64,000 bases of DNA from Oreocharis arfaki (GCA_013398015.1 VZRR01009823.1:186001-250000), one strand, 5' to 3'. Positions 15,301 through 30,300 are shown, numbered from the stretch's first letter. Made by a program: numbers and translations. The notes: generated by a model from the sequence alone, not told the origin.

Positions 15301-18300
15301 AATCAAAGTCCACAAGCACTAGACATTATGTACCTTACATTTTGTGATTAAGCAAATAACATGTTTAGAAATGTACGAAAACAGAAAAATTCTAAATCGG
15401 TGAATCAGTTATCTGATTATTTAACAACATGACCAGACATGAATGCTGAGGTAAAGGCAGATATTACCTTGAAATAAAAGATTATAAAGAAGGAAGACGG
15501 GATTTATCATTTAACTAAACTAACTCTGGCAAGAAAGCACCTTCCTCCAGTAACACACTAAAAGAACCTTCTAAATTAACACCAGAAAAGTAAAAAACTG
15601 TAAATACTCATGAACAAAAAGAAAAAGCATGGAAATAGAAGCATTTGCAGAATCATTAAATAACAGAGATGGTTCTGTATCTTAAACTTCCTGGTTCTAA
15701 GCAGTCAAAAGCAGCTTTGCTGTGCACAGTACTGTAAGTCTCTGCTAACTTAGTCTGCTTCAGACCAAGCCTTTTCACATGAGACTTTATTGGACATGAA
15801 ATTCAAAACCCAAAGACCTAGCAAGGAAATACTTTAATCCATGCAAGGTCTCATACGCAGTTAAAGGCGAAACCCAAGTGTTTCTCATTTCAGAATAATA
15901 ACTCGAACTTCTTATTCTGGTCACCTATAGAGAAGAACAGCACTTGTTCCCACAATCACAATCATAGTAAAGTCCATTGTCTCAAGAGTGAAACTCCTTT
16001 CATTTTAGAAAACATTTCCTATATCTTTCGATAGGTGATACTGGCTGGATCTTACTTTTAACTTTCATCAGAGCACTGAGTATAAGACTATACGTTATTA
16101 GAAGAAATAAACTTAGCTCTAGCTATTACATGGCTTTCAAAATGTTTAATTTGGTACATTAAGTTCACATTTTAATAATCAGGCTGAAATCAGCTATGCT
16201 TCCAGCTATAATTATGTGTGTCATATGTGTTTATGTATTTCTAATATACAGGAGCACTGAATCAAAGCATCCAGCATATGAGTCACTGGCAATGCGAGAG
16301 CAAAGAAAAAAATAAAGACAAGATGAAAAAAGGATGCTTGCACTTAACTGCAGTGAACAATCTGTTCTGCAATACAGTTTGGGTTGGTTTGTTTCAGCCA
16401 TCACTTAGAGGTCATGACAGGATAATGCAGCTTGCCTCCGAATTAGCTGAGCCATTAGAGGTGACCATGTCAACGCATGCAGAAGGGCAGCCTGGTGCAG
16501 CTGCTGCTCCGGCTGGTGGAACTCACCTTGGGAAGAGGCACTGTCGAAGGACTTGATGAGCGTTTTCACAGTGGGAGTTGGCTCTGAGGAGGTGGATGAT
16601 CTGCGACTCAGGCCCATTCCTTGTCTCAGAGCTGCCAAATCTCTCTCTACTGCATTCATGTAATTGTACACTCGGCCACGTTCTTCTTCCTGCCTGAAGT
16701 CAATGTGCAGCTCATTTAGGGTATTTAAAAGACATTCTAACATGCAAACTCTCAAAAAAATCAACACAAATTGAAGCTGAATTAAAATCTATGGGTCATT
16801 ACATTAATGACCATATGAATCCAAATGGGTCATTACATTAACCTAGTTTTCTTTCCACTGTAATTTAGAAATAGATTATCAACCCAAATTACGACTGTAA
16901 GTTCTTACTATTTGTCAGCAACAGAGCTTAGCATCTGGTAAAAAAGTCTATCAAATCAATAGTTGATATAAGGCTTTATTCCTGCTCCTATCTCTCACAT
17001 ACACACAGATGGAAAAAATTGAGACTTAAGGATTTCATGACTCCACATTAAAATATTCATCTCAGAGGGGAGAATTTTTTTCCACCTGAATAAATGGAAA
17101 ACAATTTAATACTAAGGAGGTAAGAATATATTTCTGGCATACATCTTCAGGCGGCATCAGCTTTTCCTCAAGTTTCACAGCCTGTGCTATCTCCTATGCT
17201 ACTGGATGCTGGGCTAAATGTGATGTAAATCTGACAAAATTCCCATCCATGCAGAAAACAAATTTTCACTATATACCCATCACAAGCACAATTACTGCAA
17301 GCTATATACACATCTGACCCCTAGAGACAATGCAGTCAGGATTCAAATGGTGCTGTCCAAGATGCTCCTGTTTGAGGACTTTCATACTTCTGAAAGATAT
17401 GTAACTCAGTGTCGTGGTTTGAGCTGGCTACGTAGACCGGGTGGTCTCGGCTCTGCTACAGCTCATGGTTGTTTCTCAGTTGCCCGCGGCTCTGAGACAG
17501 TTCTCCTGCAGCGTCTCCGGGGCCCGTGCCCCGGCGCCGGGGGAGGGGAAGGCCCGGGCCCGCTGCAGGAGACGGAGCCCGGGGCCCGTTCCTCCTCCGC
17601 TGCCCCGCGGGAGAGCTGGGACAACTCGCACTTCCCGCACTTCCACAAGGCTTAAACATGCAAATTCGGAAAAGCGCAATTGGCCAAAACACACGTCAAT
17701 CAACTCAGCTCCAACCCACGACACTCAGTTTCTAAGTATGTGGAGCACCTAATGCAAGCCACAATACAGAACAATTTGGATTATTTTTGGTTTTATATCC
17801 AAAGCACCTCTAATCATCAGTAGAAAGAAAACAGTACAAGTTATATGCAGAACTAGATAAAGGTTTCTTCTCAGGTAAAAACCCAGCTGTGTTTTTAACC
17901 ACACCAAAAGCCTTGGCTGCTAATAAGAAATATTAATGATGGTACAGAAAAGCCAACACTGCTTTTTTTTCACACTGTGGGAAGCAAAATCATGTCTAGC
18001 TGTTGAACTGGAAAAATTCTCCACTCCAACTTGGTTTTGTAAAACCCTGGGTGGATGAAGTATACAGTATAAAGAAACAAATATTGCCGTTGTAAGTGTA
18101 CCGATTTTGACTGCTGAAAGCAGCATAAAGCAGCTTGCTGAAATATGGATCCTCACAGTGAGAGGATTTAAAAACTTCTCGAGTCTCAGTAATTAAGAAA
18201 CTGGATTTCCAAAACTGCACCTTCCCGGCAAAAGAGACCATTTATCCCCGTTGTCATTTGCATACTTGCGTGACTTTATCTCCTCCAGCTCCTTAGTGAG

Positions 18301-21300
18301 CTTCTCATTTTTCTCCTGAGCTTCGTGCAATCTGCGCTTCAGGTCCCCAATCTCCTCCTGGGCCTCAGACTTGATATCATTGGCTATAACCACTGCAGTC
18401 TGCAAGTCTGCCTGGAACTGACGCCATTCTGCTGACTCCTCCTGGAAGCATGAATTTGGAAGTTAAAAATAAAAGTTATCCTTATTATTCATAGTTAAAG
18501 GAAACGATTTACAGGAATGACAGAGGTACTTGTCCAGTGTTAGGCACAACCTAACTCACAAGCTAAATTTAAGAGGTTTTGCTGGAAATAACTACACTTT
18601 GAAAGTCATTAATTTCTTTTCTGGAGACAAATATAATGTTCGAAGTGGAGGTGAAAAATATTTAATATTAAACTCCACATCAAAACACACAGGAATATTT
18701 TCTCCTAAGCCCAACATTGTATCTTTGTGACACTGAGAAATTTTTAGCATAGTTTAGTGTCTGTAGATTAGTAAATAGATTCCCATTATGCCTGTCTCTC
18801 AGAAATAATTATTGTATTGGCATTATATCTAATCATATTATCTTTTCACAGTTTCATACCCAGTCTTACAACATTCTAAGCTTACAATTTATTGACTTTT
18901 TCGGTTTTTACCTACCCGGAGTCTCCTGTGGAGATTCTTGATCTCTCTTTCCATGTCATGCTTTTGGTCCTGAAGTTTTTTAACTGTATCTGGAAAAAAA
19001 GTTAAATTCCCTGTAAGATCTTAGCCAGGGATTAATTTACTTAAAAATGAGTAACTGAAAAGACCTGCAAATATTTTTGAAGACTTACTTGGAGAAGACA
19101 TTTTTATAGCCAAAGACATCTGAAGAAACACAGTATGAGAAGGAATAATTTGCCAGGGGGTGTTAATAGGTACACACTCCTCTGTGACTGGTAAGGGGAG
19201 CAGCACAAGCAAGTCAATTCTATTACAAATCCCAAATCACAATATTAAAACGACAAAGCAATAACAAAGAGCAAGTAAACAAGGTAGGTAATTTAACATG
19301 AAAGGATCCTAAAAACATGGATGCCTGGGGGTTTTCCCTCCTCATCATAAACTGCAGCTACACGAAGCCTTTTGATTCACAGTTTAATTCCTGCCACAAA
19401 GCAGCTGACATAACACTCGCAGCCATGCCTTCCATAGAGATAAAATTGAACTCATGTCCCCAAGAATCTGACATTCTTGTCTATCAAGCTACTATTCGAG
19501 GTCAAAGCAAACTATATTTATAGCAAAAGGCCAAACAGTCTGTGAGCTCGTGTTATGAGGAAGATGGTCCCCTAAATCTGTCAGCAGTGACACAAAAGGG
19601 TTCACAGCCCAATCACCAGCAGCTCCTGTGAGGGGTCTGACAGACTGGCTACTGCAATTATTATTCATTTGTGACTTTATTTAATACACAAGGACAATGT
19701 GATTGATTACTCCATTCTTAAAATGAAACAACTTATGAAGAAGAACACAGCATAAATTTCTAATTGATGTGTCATTTCACTGATCCTTGGATTCTAGGAT
19801 GTTTTATTTCTATAGCATCATGTAATTGTAAAAACTGTAAAAATGATGGAGAAACTGACTAAATGCATTTTTTTTTTCAGGTTCATTATCTCAACACCTG
19901 CTGGAAACAAATATTTTTCCTGTATATTAGCAATGCTCTTTCCACAACACGACTGAAGGTGCCTAATACATTTAGGCTATTCAAAACACAAAACCATCCT
20001 CAACAGCCCCAAGTACAGGGACTTTTTAAGCCACAGTTAATTTCTTTACAAGAATCATATAAACCTCAGCTGGCCTGAAAACATGATAACCTTTCAAACT
20101 TGGAAAAGCTGGGACATTAAAATTAGACAGATACTTCTGTATTTATCATCTCCTCCTTGTAAGACTGCCCATTTTAAGTTGCACCCAGCTGATCTTTAAA
20201 GCCTGAAGATAAGCCTGCGGGGTGGGCCACTCAAATCCCATGCTACTGATGCCTTGGGTTTTCACTTTTATATTTTTCAAATCCTGTACTGCCTGGTGTG
20301 TGACTCTGAAGTTTCTTGGAGCCTGCTCGCTGCTGCTCTCTCAGGCCAGGCAGTCAAGCCTCTCCAAGCCTGCTCTTCAAGAACACCCAGACTGTCCTAG
20401 GCCCAAAATGTGCAAACCAACATCTTGAAAGGGGAGTGAGCTTGGGGAAATGACATCATTAGCTAAAGTTTTAACTGGTGAATTTATGCTGATATGCAAA
20501 TGGCCCAAACCCATAAAAGTGTGAAGAACTCATGACTCGTTGTCCATCTTGGGGTCCATCTTGGCAGTAGCCTTTGGCTCCCCAGGGTGCACCTTTGAAG
20601 GCCTTTCAAATAAATACCTACCTTTATTCTCTTACTCCTGTCTAGTCTCTGTTTCTAGGTAGCCATTCAAGGCATCAACCCCACCTTCTCCTTTAAATAC
20701 ATTTTGGAACTAATCAAGTTGATGTTCATTTTTACTTTTAAAACAGTTCAAAGAAAAAATGTTTTTAAAAACAAAATTTGCAGTACTACTAAAAGCAAGC
20801 TATCTAAAAATAACTACAAACCAGAACCCATAAATGCACTCACAGTTAAAGCTTGTGCAGTGCCATTGTTTCGAGCTTCTGTGAGTTAGGAAATGCACCA
20901 TTACATTTTAGTGTATTTATGCTTTGAAGTAAAACACAATGGTCTGAATATTCTGCAGGTACCATAAACAATACAGAGCAGTTTACAGCAGTTGTTGGAA
21001 ACAGTGTTCTCTCTCCTCCTCAATCGATCAAGGAGATTAAAAGAAAAAACCACCAAATTGCAACTGAATTTGAAATCAGTGAGGAATTACGACTAATAGA
21101 AGTGATTTCACCTCTTCTACCAACTACAGCCTGAAATTCAAGTACTCGAAATAGGTAGAAGCTGCCATTTGGCATCTTTCCTTTCTGCATTCACACAAAC
21201 TCCACATTCTTCTCTAACACACACAAACCCTTTCCACCTCCACATGCCTGAATTTTCAGTATGGTAGGACAGGTACTTCTACCATAACCCAGTCTCCTTC

Positions 21301-24300
21301 TTTTAAGGATCACAGATAACAAAGAAGACTGAGATAAAAGAAAAAGTAACTACACGTTAGGGTAAATGAAGAACAAGCAGACTCTTCTGATGAATGAATA
21401 GGATAATCAAAAATGGCAAATCAGCAAGCTTGTGTTTTACTGCACGATCCAATTACATCTACATTTCACAAAATTATATTGATTTAAACCACAGTTTGAC
21501 AAGGCCTTGCCTCTACCTAATAGGCAGAAAAAAAAAAAAAAAGGGACATGCAGACTACAAATGGTAAAGAAAACCATTACAACTAGTGCTGCAGGTGGGA
21601 GGAAGAATTTTGTAAGGCTACTAGGGAAAAGGTATAATGATGTTCTGTATCTGCAATTTTTACTAATTATAACTAGCAGTTAGAATTTGCTATTTGCTAT
21701 TTTACTTTGAAATAAAAATTAGTATCAACGTTCAGTTGTTTAATTTTAATAGTTTCTGGTGAAAAAATAAGGGAAAAATACTAACAATATTCAGACACGT
21801 ACAGCAGTTTCAGAAAAAAATTACATAACAGTTCCTGGGAAGGGACACTAAATCAAGTTATTCCACAATGGACACTCTCACAGTTTTTTGTACTGGCATG
21901 CCTTATACTGGGAGAGCATTTTGATTCTTTAGCATAGAAATGGCTATCCCAGCACAATCACAAATACACAGAGTAATTTAAGAACTACAGCTTCCTTCTG
22001 TAAGGAAGAGGCACTGGATACAAATCTCAGGCAATCTGAGCCAAAGCTCAGGCAATTTGTAGATCAATCTTGCTTCTGAGCTCATCATGTCAGACAATAT
22101 GTCTATACAGCAAGAAAGCTGAGTTTTTAAGGGTCCACCATTAGCCAAAACAAAACAAAACAACAACAAAAAAAGTACTAACAAAAAATGAACATCCTAT
22201 TGACTTTTCCAACACTATGTCAGAAAAGGCCTAAATATGGTAATGTACACATTTCATTTCATAACTGCTGTCAAGATCCTTTTCAAATGAGATATAGCAG
22301 AATTAAAACTAACACTGTCAGCTCCATAAAAGAACTATTCACTGAATATTAAATATACCCACCTTCTAGCTCACCTACCCTTGTCCTAAAAATTTACTGA
22401 CTTAAATAGTTACAGACTAGGAGAACCTACATGTACATGCACCCTGAGCCAAGAGAACAAGCAATGATTATTTTTGTGCTTCAGAAGAAACCTCTGAGAA
22501 GTGCTAAGCTAACCCACGAACACACCGTTTCTGCACATCAGGAGTCAAACTTTTCCAGAAAAAATTTCCTCACAAACTCTTATTAATTGCTTGGGAGAAC
22601 AATAGGTCTCTGTTTCCCCCCCCCTAGTTACTGCGATGACTAATGTGACAGCTGGGCTACCTGACTACTGAAAGTTTTTGCGAGTCAGAAGTGAAACCCA
22701 GAGGGAACGCGCCATCTAGTGCAGTGTCAGCCCTCCCCACTGCCTGCCCTTCCTTCCCTATTGCCTGTTTCAGCTCAGCACAGCAGGGAGGATATAAAAC
22801 ATACAGGTTATTTTAATATTTCTTAGACTTTTTACATACAATAGAATCATAGAATATTCTGAGTTGGAAGGGACCTACCAGGATCATAGAGCCCAAATCC
22901 TGGCCCTGCACACATCACCCCAACAATCCCACCCTGTGCCTGAGAGCGTTGTTCAAACACTCCTCGAGCTCTGTCAGCCTTGGGGTCATGACCACTGTCC
23001 TGGGGAGCCTGTTCAGTGCCCAGCCACCCTTTGGGTGAAGAACCTTTTCTTGGTATCCAACCTCCCCTGACTTAGCTCCATCCATTTCCTCAAGTCACCA
23101 GTCACAGAGAACAGAGATTGAAGACCACAACAAGGTCTCCCCTCAGTCTCCTCCAGGCTGGACAAACAAGTGCACTCAGCTGCTCCTCATTGGGTTTCCC
23201 CCCCAAGGCCCTTTAAGCACTATGCTTAAAACCTCCTCATCCCACCAGTAACAAGCTCAGCTGCAGCAACTGCAGCTCTCACCACATCTGGATATATGTC
23301 AGGAACATACTTCGTGTTTTTAATCAATGCAATTTGCATCCTACTGCACACATCAAAGAGATCCCTGTTTCTGCAGGCAGACATATTAACAGCTAAAATG
23401 TGACAGTTCAATACTCAGATTACTGTGAAAAACGTTCCATTCTAGGTTCCTTGTGCTTCTATTTGGTGCTTGAAAAGCCCACAGAGAAGCATGCCCCAAG
23501 TACCAGTGCTTGGAGTGTTTCCATTCCTACAATTACTATATATGTTGATTAATCATTAAATTGCATGAACACTCACCACTTCATCTATGAGGCATCTTTC
23601 TCCTAAGTGTAAAGTCTGTCTTTGGTAAATTCTTTAAGTTATAATTTCCCATTTTGTGTTTAGAATTCTATCTTTTAAATGTTGTATGTACTACCCCTAA
23701 GTCCCAGACTTTTCACAATGTTCTATGCTGTCAGTACTTAGAGACTACCACAAAAAAACTCCTGTAAGAGGTTTAACTATGAATCCACAATGAACAGCAT
23801 TTTGAAGTTGTCAGAAAAAATACACTTTTTAAAGTTTATACAGTCTTTCAGGTGCCATCCTTTCTTACTGCCACTAGATGCCACTCTCCTTCCAGCATGT
23901 AACTAAAAAAACAGCTTGCTTCCCCTGAAAGGATCACGTCAGGACATTGGCTGGTCCAGATGAATTTTCCAAACTATTTCAAGACCAATGAATAACAAAG
24001 ACTGTCGCAATTTTTCTTGGGAATTTCTCCCCTGGCAGAGGTTTGTCTGCCTGAATTTTTACCAGTTGAAATTAAATATCTGACAGCTGGTTTGTACCGA
24101 CAAAGCAGAAGAATCTAAAAATCAGAGCTGCCTCAATCAGATATTGCTAGGCAGATACCTAAATATCTACTTGACTACGGTGGTGTTCCCTGTATGAGTG
24201 TATTTCATAATGGACAAAACAAAACGAGTAGAAAAGCGTTCAACATTTTTGAGTCTTTGCTACAAAGTGACTGTCTTTTAGCACAGAGAGGAAAAAAAAT

Positions 24301-27300
24301 TTCAGAATAAAAACTTAAAAAAATTTTGTAAAGAGCAAGAGTGATTGCCTTTCAAGATAAAAAAGGGTTGCTTAGGGAAACAACACTCACAGCCATGTCT
24401 GAAGATACTGAGCTTGAATAAACAATTTAGTTTGCTTAAGACACTAACTTTTCTTCATAGCAGACCAATTTAAAACCCTTTCTATGAATATTTCCCCTGT
24501 TGTTAGAAGGAATCATGATTTGGTTTTTTTGCTATCTTGTTTCATCTTTGAATAACATGGAAGACTAATAGATATTTGAATTCTCTAAGTAGCAAATACG
24601 AATACAAGTAAGTGCAAATACAGCTTGCCAGGGTAGAGTTGCCCAAGTTCTTATTTAGATGGAGACTAATTGCAGAATTCCAGCCCGTGGTAGGAATGTC
24701 TGAGTAGGTATTCAAGATCAGAGAGGGAACTAAGATACAGAGAGCTAGACAGGTACACAGTAAACATGTTTTCTACTAAATGTTTTTCTACTTTGAAGAA
24801 CAACTTGAAAACAGTATCAGCAGATTTCATATTTGTTCTCTATTCACAGGTTTGTATTCCCACACTAAGTGGGTCTGGAAAAGCTAAGTCAACTTGATTT
24901 TTTTCTTCCCCAGTGTGTAAGCATTCTGCAAAACCTAGTCTGACTTGAATTCAGACATACAAAAGACAAGTGAAAATATTTTCAATATTACAGTGTTCTA
25001 CTTGAGCTTTTCTTTAATTATCCTTTCTCTCAAGAGAAATGCATAATACTTACTCTCCAAATCAGATATGATAAGATTGTCATGAAGCTTCACAGCACGG
25101 TGCTGCTCTACTTCATCCTCCAACTCAAAGATTGTTTCTTTCATGTCACTCCTCTCAGTCTCTTTTTCATCTAGTTCTGTCCGAAGTTTTTCTAGAGTCA
25201 TATTGAGATCCTCAATTTGTTTCTTGGCTTCTTCTTGGAACACTCGGTATTCATCTTCAACCTGAAGAAGAATATATCTTAGTTGCATATTAAACATACT
25301 TTCAGTTTTTTAACTACCATACTTAACAATCTATTTCTGCAAAGAAAAAAACACAGGAGAAGTATAAGCCTTTGACTATGCGCTGTTCTAGAGCAACTAT
25401 TTTCCTAAGCCAAAGTCAACCTTTTTTCACTCCCAGGCTAGGTATATGAGCGTTCCCAGCTACTCTAACAGCAGTGCCCTGCATGCAAGTGAAGCAACAC
25501 CTCCACTGTACCATGCCTGAGGTTTCATGAGCAGCTGATCCAATTTAACATCCAGCTGCCATGGAAAAGGGACAGGGTGGTGGGGGAAACTCTCTCTACC
25601 CTTCCTTTCTCTTGCCAAAAAAGAAAAAGCCTGCTCTCTTGTGCATCAGTTTTAGTGCTTGCAGGACCTGTGTGATGAGTGATTTCCTGAAGCAAGTTTC
25701 GTATTTGCGTGTGAGGTGTGTCAGTGAGCTAAAGCAGTTCTCAGAGTAGGCTGACAAACCATTAAACTGAAAAAAAAATTAAAAAAAACCAACAGAGAAG
25801 GGAAGAAGTGGTTGCCCTCTCCCTTTCAGGAGCAGGGGAAGAGGCTTTTTTATCCTGTCTCATAAAACTGTAATGTAAGTAACAGGCTGGGATCAGAGGC
25901 ACTGGAACATTAACCCAACAGCAAAACTACGGTGTCAGAAAAACAAGAGAAATAAGGTTGTGGCTTAGAGTGGGCAATGGAGGCAGGCATCAAGTTTAAT
26001 AGACAAAATACCCTGCTTTTAAGTCTGTTTCAGTGGTTTTTATCTTAATAGCCCTGTCCAGCTTTAGTTATTTTATTTTTTTACCCCAAATTAAGGTTGA
26101 TTCTAACAGGCTCGTGATCATGACGAACATGTTGATTAGCAGCTAATGTTTAGTTCACACATTAAATTTGGCATAAATTGTCTCTTCAGGAAGATATACC
26201 TTTAAATGCATATGTAAAGTTATTAAATAAATTGTGTGATTCTTGCTTTTATATTAAATTACAGTAAACGCTTTTACTAGACATATCTACTGCATAAAAT
26301 AGCAATACTTGAGTCAAAACAGAACTGGAAATAAACATTTCCATCCAAAACCTAATCAGTCTTGCAGAAGGTGAGAAATTTAAGCACTAAATTAGTACAG
26401 TATCTTAAATACTGTTTGGCCATTGAAATAATTTGTGGAGTTTAAATATTTTTTAAAAGTAACATAACAGTTACCCTGTAGCTCAATGTATCCATATAAT
26501 TTTTTCAAATGCTGCCATCATTTCCAGAACAAAAGAGAAAGTAATCAGTCCTAACATTACTGCAATTCAATTAATCTCACAATTAATGTTTTACTTCTGA
26601 AAGAACTACAGAGGCCAATATGTCATCGTGTACGTGGGATGTTAGAATGCAACAGTGTTTTAAGCACTACCTTAGCAATGGCATCTTGCAATCGATTGGC
26701 GTCATTGCGGGTGTGTGCAAGCTCTTCCTGCAGACCACTGGCCAAGGTCTCTGCTTTTTCCTTATCCAGCCTGACACTCTCCAGCAGATCTTGTATATCT
26801 GATTTATCTCCAGAGTTATGTATAGAATACAACTCAGCCACTTTCTGTTTTTCATGCTCTAGCTGAGCTTTTAGCCTGTTCATTTCAATCTGGTCACTGG
26901 CTACCGTGGCTTTGTACTCCTCTAAGGTAGACGCCAGAGCTGTTTTGCTTTTCTGCTCTGACTCAATAATCCGTTCCATGTGGTGATTCCGTTCTTTTAG
27001 CGCCCCTATCATTTCTTGGGCCTCCTTGTTGTCTTGTTCTGCCATCTTCAAAGTGTTGCTCAAGTGCTGCTGAACCCCCAGCAGCTGCTCCCGCTCAAAG
27101 CGAGCATTCTCTGCCAGTTCCATGTAACGCTGCTCCAACTCCATGTAGCGCCCACTCTTCACGTCTTCATCAATTACATAGGAAATATGATGTTCATCCA
27201 AAAGGGACCGGAAATACTCGATCTGACGGCTGAAGTGTTCCAACTTGTCACTTTGCTGGCACAAAGACTCCATCAGGATTACTTTTTCCTCTCCGAGTCT

Positions 27301-30300
27301 TTCATTCTCGCTGTTCAGCTCTTGTGTTATTTGTTGCAAATCTGCAAGCTCTTGAAGCGTGGCTTGGAGCTCTTCAGCTGTACTGTGTTGATTCTCTTCC
27401 ATCTGATGAATCCGTTCTGTCAGACAAGCTACGGATACTTCACTGGCATTGCCACTGCTTCCCTTCCTAGATCTTTCTATGCTTGGTACTCCTTCAGATT
27501 CTGAAGACGATGGAGCATCTAAGGCATCATCGCTTGATGTCAGCGGCTGATAAACTTCACTGCACTCACTGTCTAAATTATCCATGGAGTTACTGTGTTG
27601 GTTGTCCATGAGAGTGTTTTCGTCTTGACTTAACAAGTCTTCCATTGATCCAGGAGCAGAACCTTCCACTGAAGACGTCAGAGTGCCCCCACCATCGCTG
27701 TGGTTGCCAGCTGTAATCTCTGGACTCAAAGACTGATAGCTAAAGAGCTTTTCAGAGTTGTCCAGCCTTTGTTCCAAAGAAAAGCCCAAAGCATTCAGCC
27801 TGTCTTTTAACATTCGATTCTCATTCTTCAGCTGGTTGAGCTCTTCTCGGATGGCAGTGTTTTGTTCCTGTAACTGGAGCAGTGTAGACTCCACATCAGT
27901 TGGCTGATGGACAACAATGGCTTCTTTCTCTTCAGATTTTTCATCACCCTCAAGCTGATCTTCGTTGAGCCCCAGCTGAGCACGCATGTCCCTTAATTCA
28001 TTTCTCAGATGCAAGATTTCCACATCTTTAGTTTTTGCTAATGTCAGAAGATCGTTCACCTTTGCTTCCAGTGCAGCTTTGTCACTGATCTGATTGTCTG
28101 ACTTGGACTTGCTCATCCGGACATCAGATTCTGGATTGGTGCGGCTGCGGGAGCGCTTTGCCAGCACCGTGTCACTGGGCCCCTGGCCCGGCAGAGGCAG
28201 CTTCTTGCTCTGGCTCAAACGAGAACGATCCCGGATTCTCTCTCTAGAAGAGCTTGACTCTTTATTTCCAGATGAAGTGCTACGCTTCGTTGTGGAACTT
28301 GTACCTGTATGTTTTTTTGAAAGTCAGGAACATGAATTTAAAACACAGTATCTGTCACAGAAGGCTGTGTGCTTGGTATCAGCAACACAGTGACTGATTT
28401 TCTGAATCACACTGGTAAATACATATCATAGAAAACATTGAAAGTAAACATTAACCCAACATTCAGCATTTTCTGTTTCCTGTATTTTCATCTCATTGCA
28501 TAAAAATGAGGAGAGATTATTACTCCTTTATTTCCAGATGCCTTACAGCTTTGCAAGTGTTACTGAATCCAAAACATAGCAATGGAAGGAAAGATGTATT
28601 TCAATCCATATCCATAACACACGAAATGTTTTCACTTTTCTGAACAGTTTCTGAAAGCCTTCTTACTTTATTTCTATAAAGCAATACAAAATGGCCAAAA
28701 TGCTCACTGTAACAAGTCATCTTAGAGATCCAGTGCTTGTGTCATGGATTTTTTAAACAATTTTAGAAAAATCTGTACTTTCCTAAATTAATTATATTAT
28801 TTCATTTTATGTAATAGTTGCATAGTCAGTACTGAAAAAATTAAAAAGAATACCCTCCAAAGAAGCAATTACATTATTAAAAACAGGAAAAGAGTTCAGA
28901 AGATGAGTGATTTGACCATGGTGTTACTGAGCACCTCAGTAGGTAGCCTGTATCCTCAATACATTAAATGAAAATAGTAAGTCTCCCAACTTCCACCTTT
29001 AAGAATCAGTATATCCGTTTACCTGCAATAGTTTTGGATTTGTTTTCCAGACTGTTCATGGCTGTCCCTGAAGCTGAAGATGCTGTTGATACACAAGTGT
29101 TCTTCTTGGCCTTGACACCATTAGTCATTGTCATTCCACTGCCACCAGCCATCCCTGCTAAGAGGTCATCGTTACTCTTAGTCTGAAAGAAACGGAAGAA
29201 GCAGTTTTAAGACAGCTGGCACAGAACTCTGCATAGCCAACATTTCTACTGTTAAAGATTTCTTCAGTTTAAAAAGTACATATTTGACAAGTCATGTGTC
29301 CATGCAAGAATGTTGAAAAGTGTAAGTGCACTGCACTGTGCAGAGCTGGTAAACTGAAATGGAACTTTAACTCCTTACATATGAGTGACCATTGAAACTG
29401 TGTCCTCTCTCCCTCCCCCACCCAAAAAAAATTCTTAACGTTTCAGTACCAAGGAGAAGAAAAAAAAAAAATCAATTAAAGCACAGTAACACATTACAGC
29501 GTAAAACTTCCCAATTTTGACTGAAAGTTTGCTTATGCATCAAAATGAAAGCAATTCTTAGATAATTAAACCATGAAATACCAGAAAGTTAGTATAATAT
29601 CCTTCAACTGAATATGATCAAATGTTTTCTGGTGGACAAACTCACAACAAAAAGATCAAATCAAAGAAGAACAAAAATCAATCCAATATTAGTAAAATAC
29701 AATTTCTAGCTCAAAATACTGAACTACAAATCACTAGAAACTAGGACAGAAGCAGGAGAAAAGCCACACTCACCATATATCCTTGCTTTGCTTTCCTGCT
29801 CTTTACTAGGAACTCTCAGAAGCGGGGATTTGTTTGATGGATTTTTTGTCTAACCTCATATGATTGTTCCTGAAACTACTGTTAGCCACAAAAGCTGCCT
29901 GGAATGTGACAAGGCAGCAAGCACAGGATTCTCAACAACCAGACTCCCAAACAGAGAATACATCTTTCAGAATAAAGCAAACTCTGGAAATACTAAGCTC
30001 TTTAAGCGTTAATTGGTAGACTTTATACTCTCTAAAATGCAATTTTTCAAATGGTGAAAATCAAAATATGCTCAACATTTTCCCCATCATATTAGGAAAA
30101 AAAAAAAAGAAAGAAAACAGCTGTGCTAGCAGCATTCCTTGAGCAACTGTATTATTCAGCTGGATAACACATTTGAACTCTCCTCCAACATCCCAGCTAA
30201 AAAGTAATGCTTAGGAGTTAACCAGTTGCTTTACATCATGTCTGCAAGTTCGTAACTTCCAGCTCTGACACATGTTAAAAAGTACATGTCAGACATTACA

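Larger units (their letters stand above)
18990..25053 (-). other. SPECC1L: SPECC1L intron 5, holding an LTR and a CR1 fragment
   Basis: A 6-kb intron. Apart from the solo LTR (20247-20677) and the CR1 fragment (about 22841-23214), it is unique AT-rich sequence with a short A run near 21530 and an A/C-rich stretch near 22150. No further exon was found. Confidence 0.8.
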
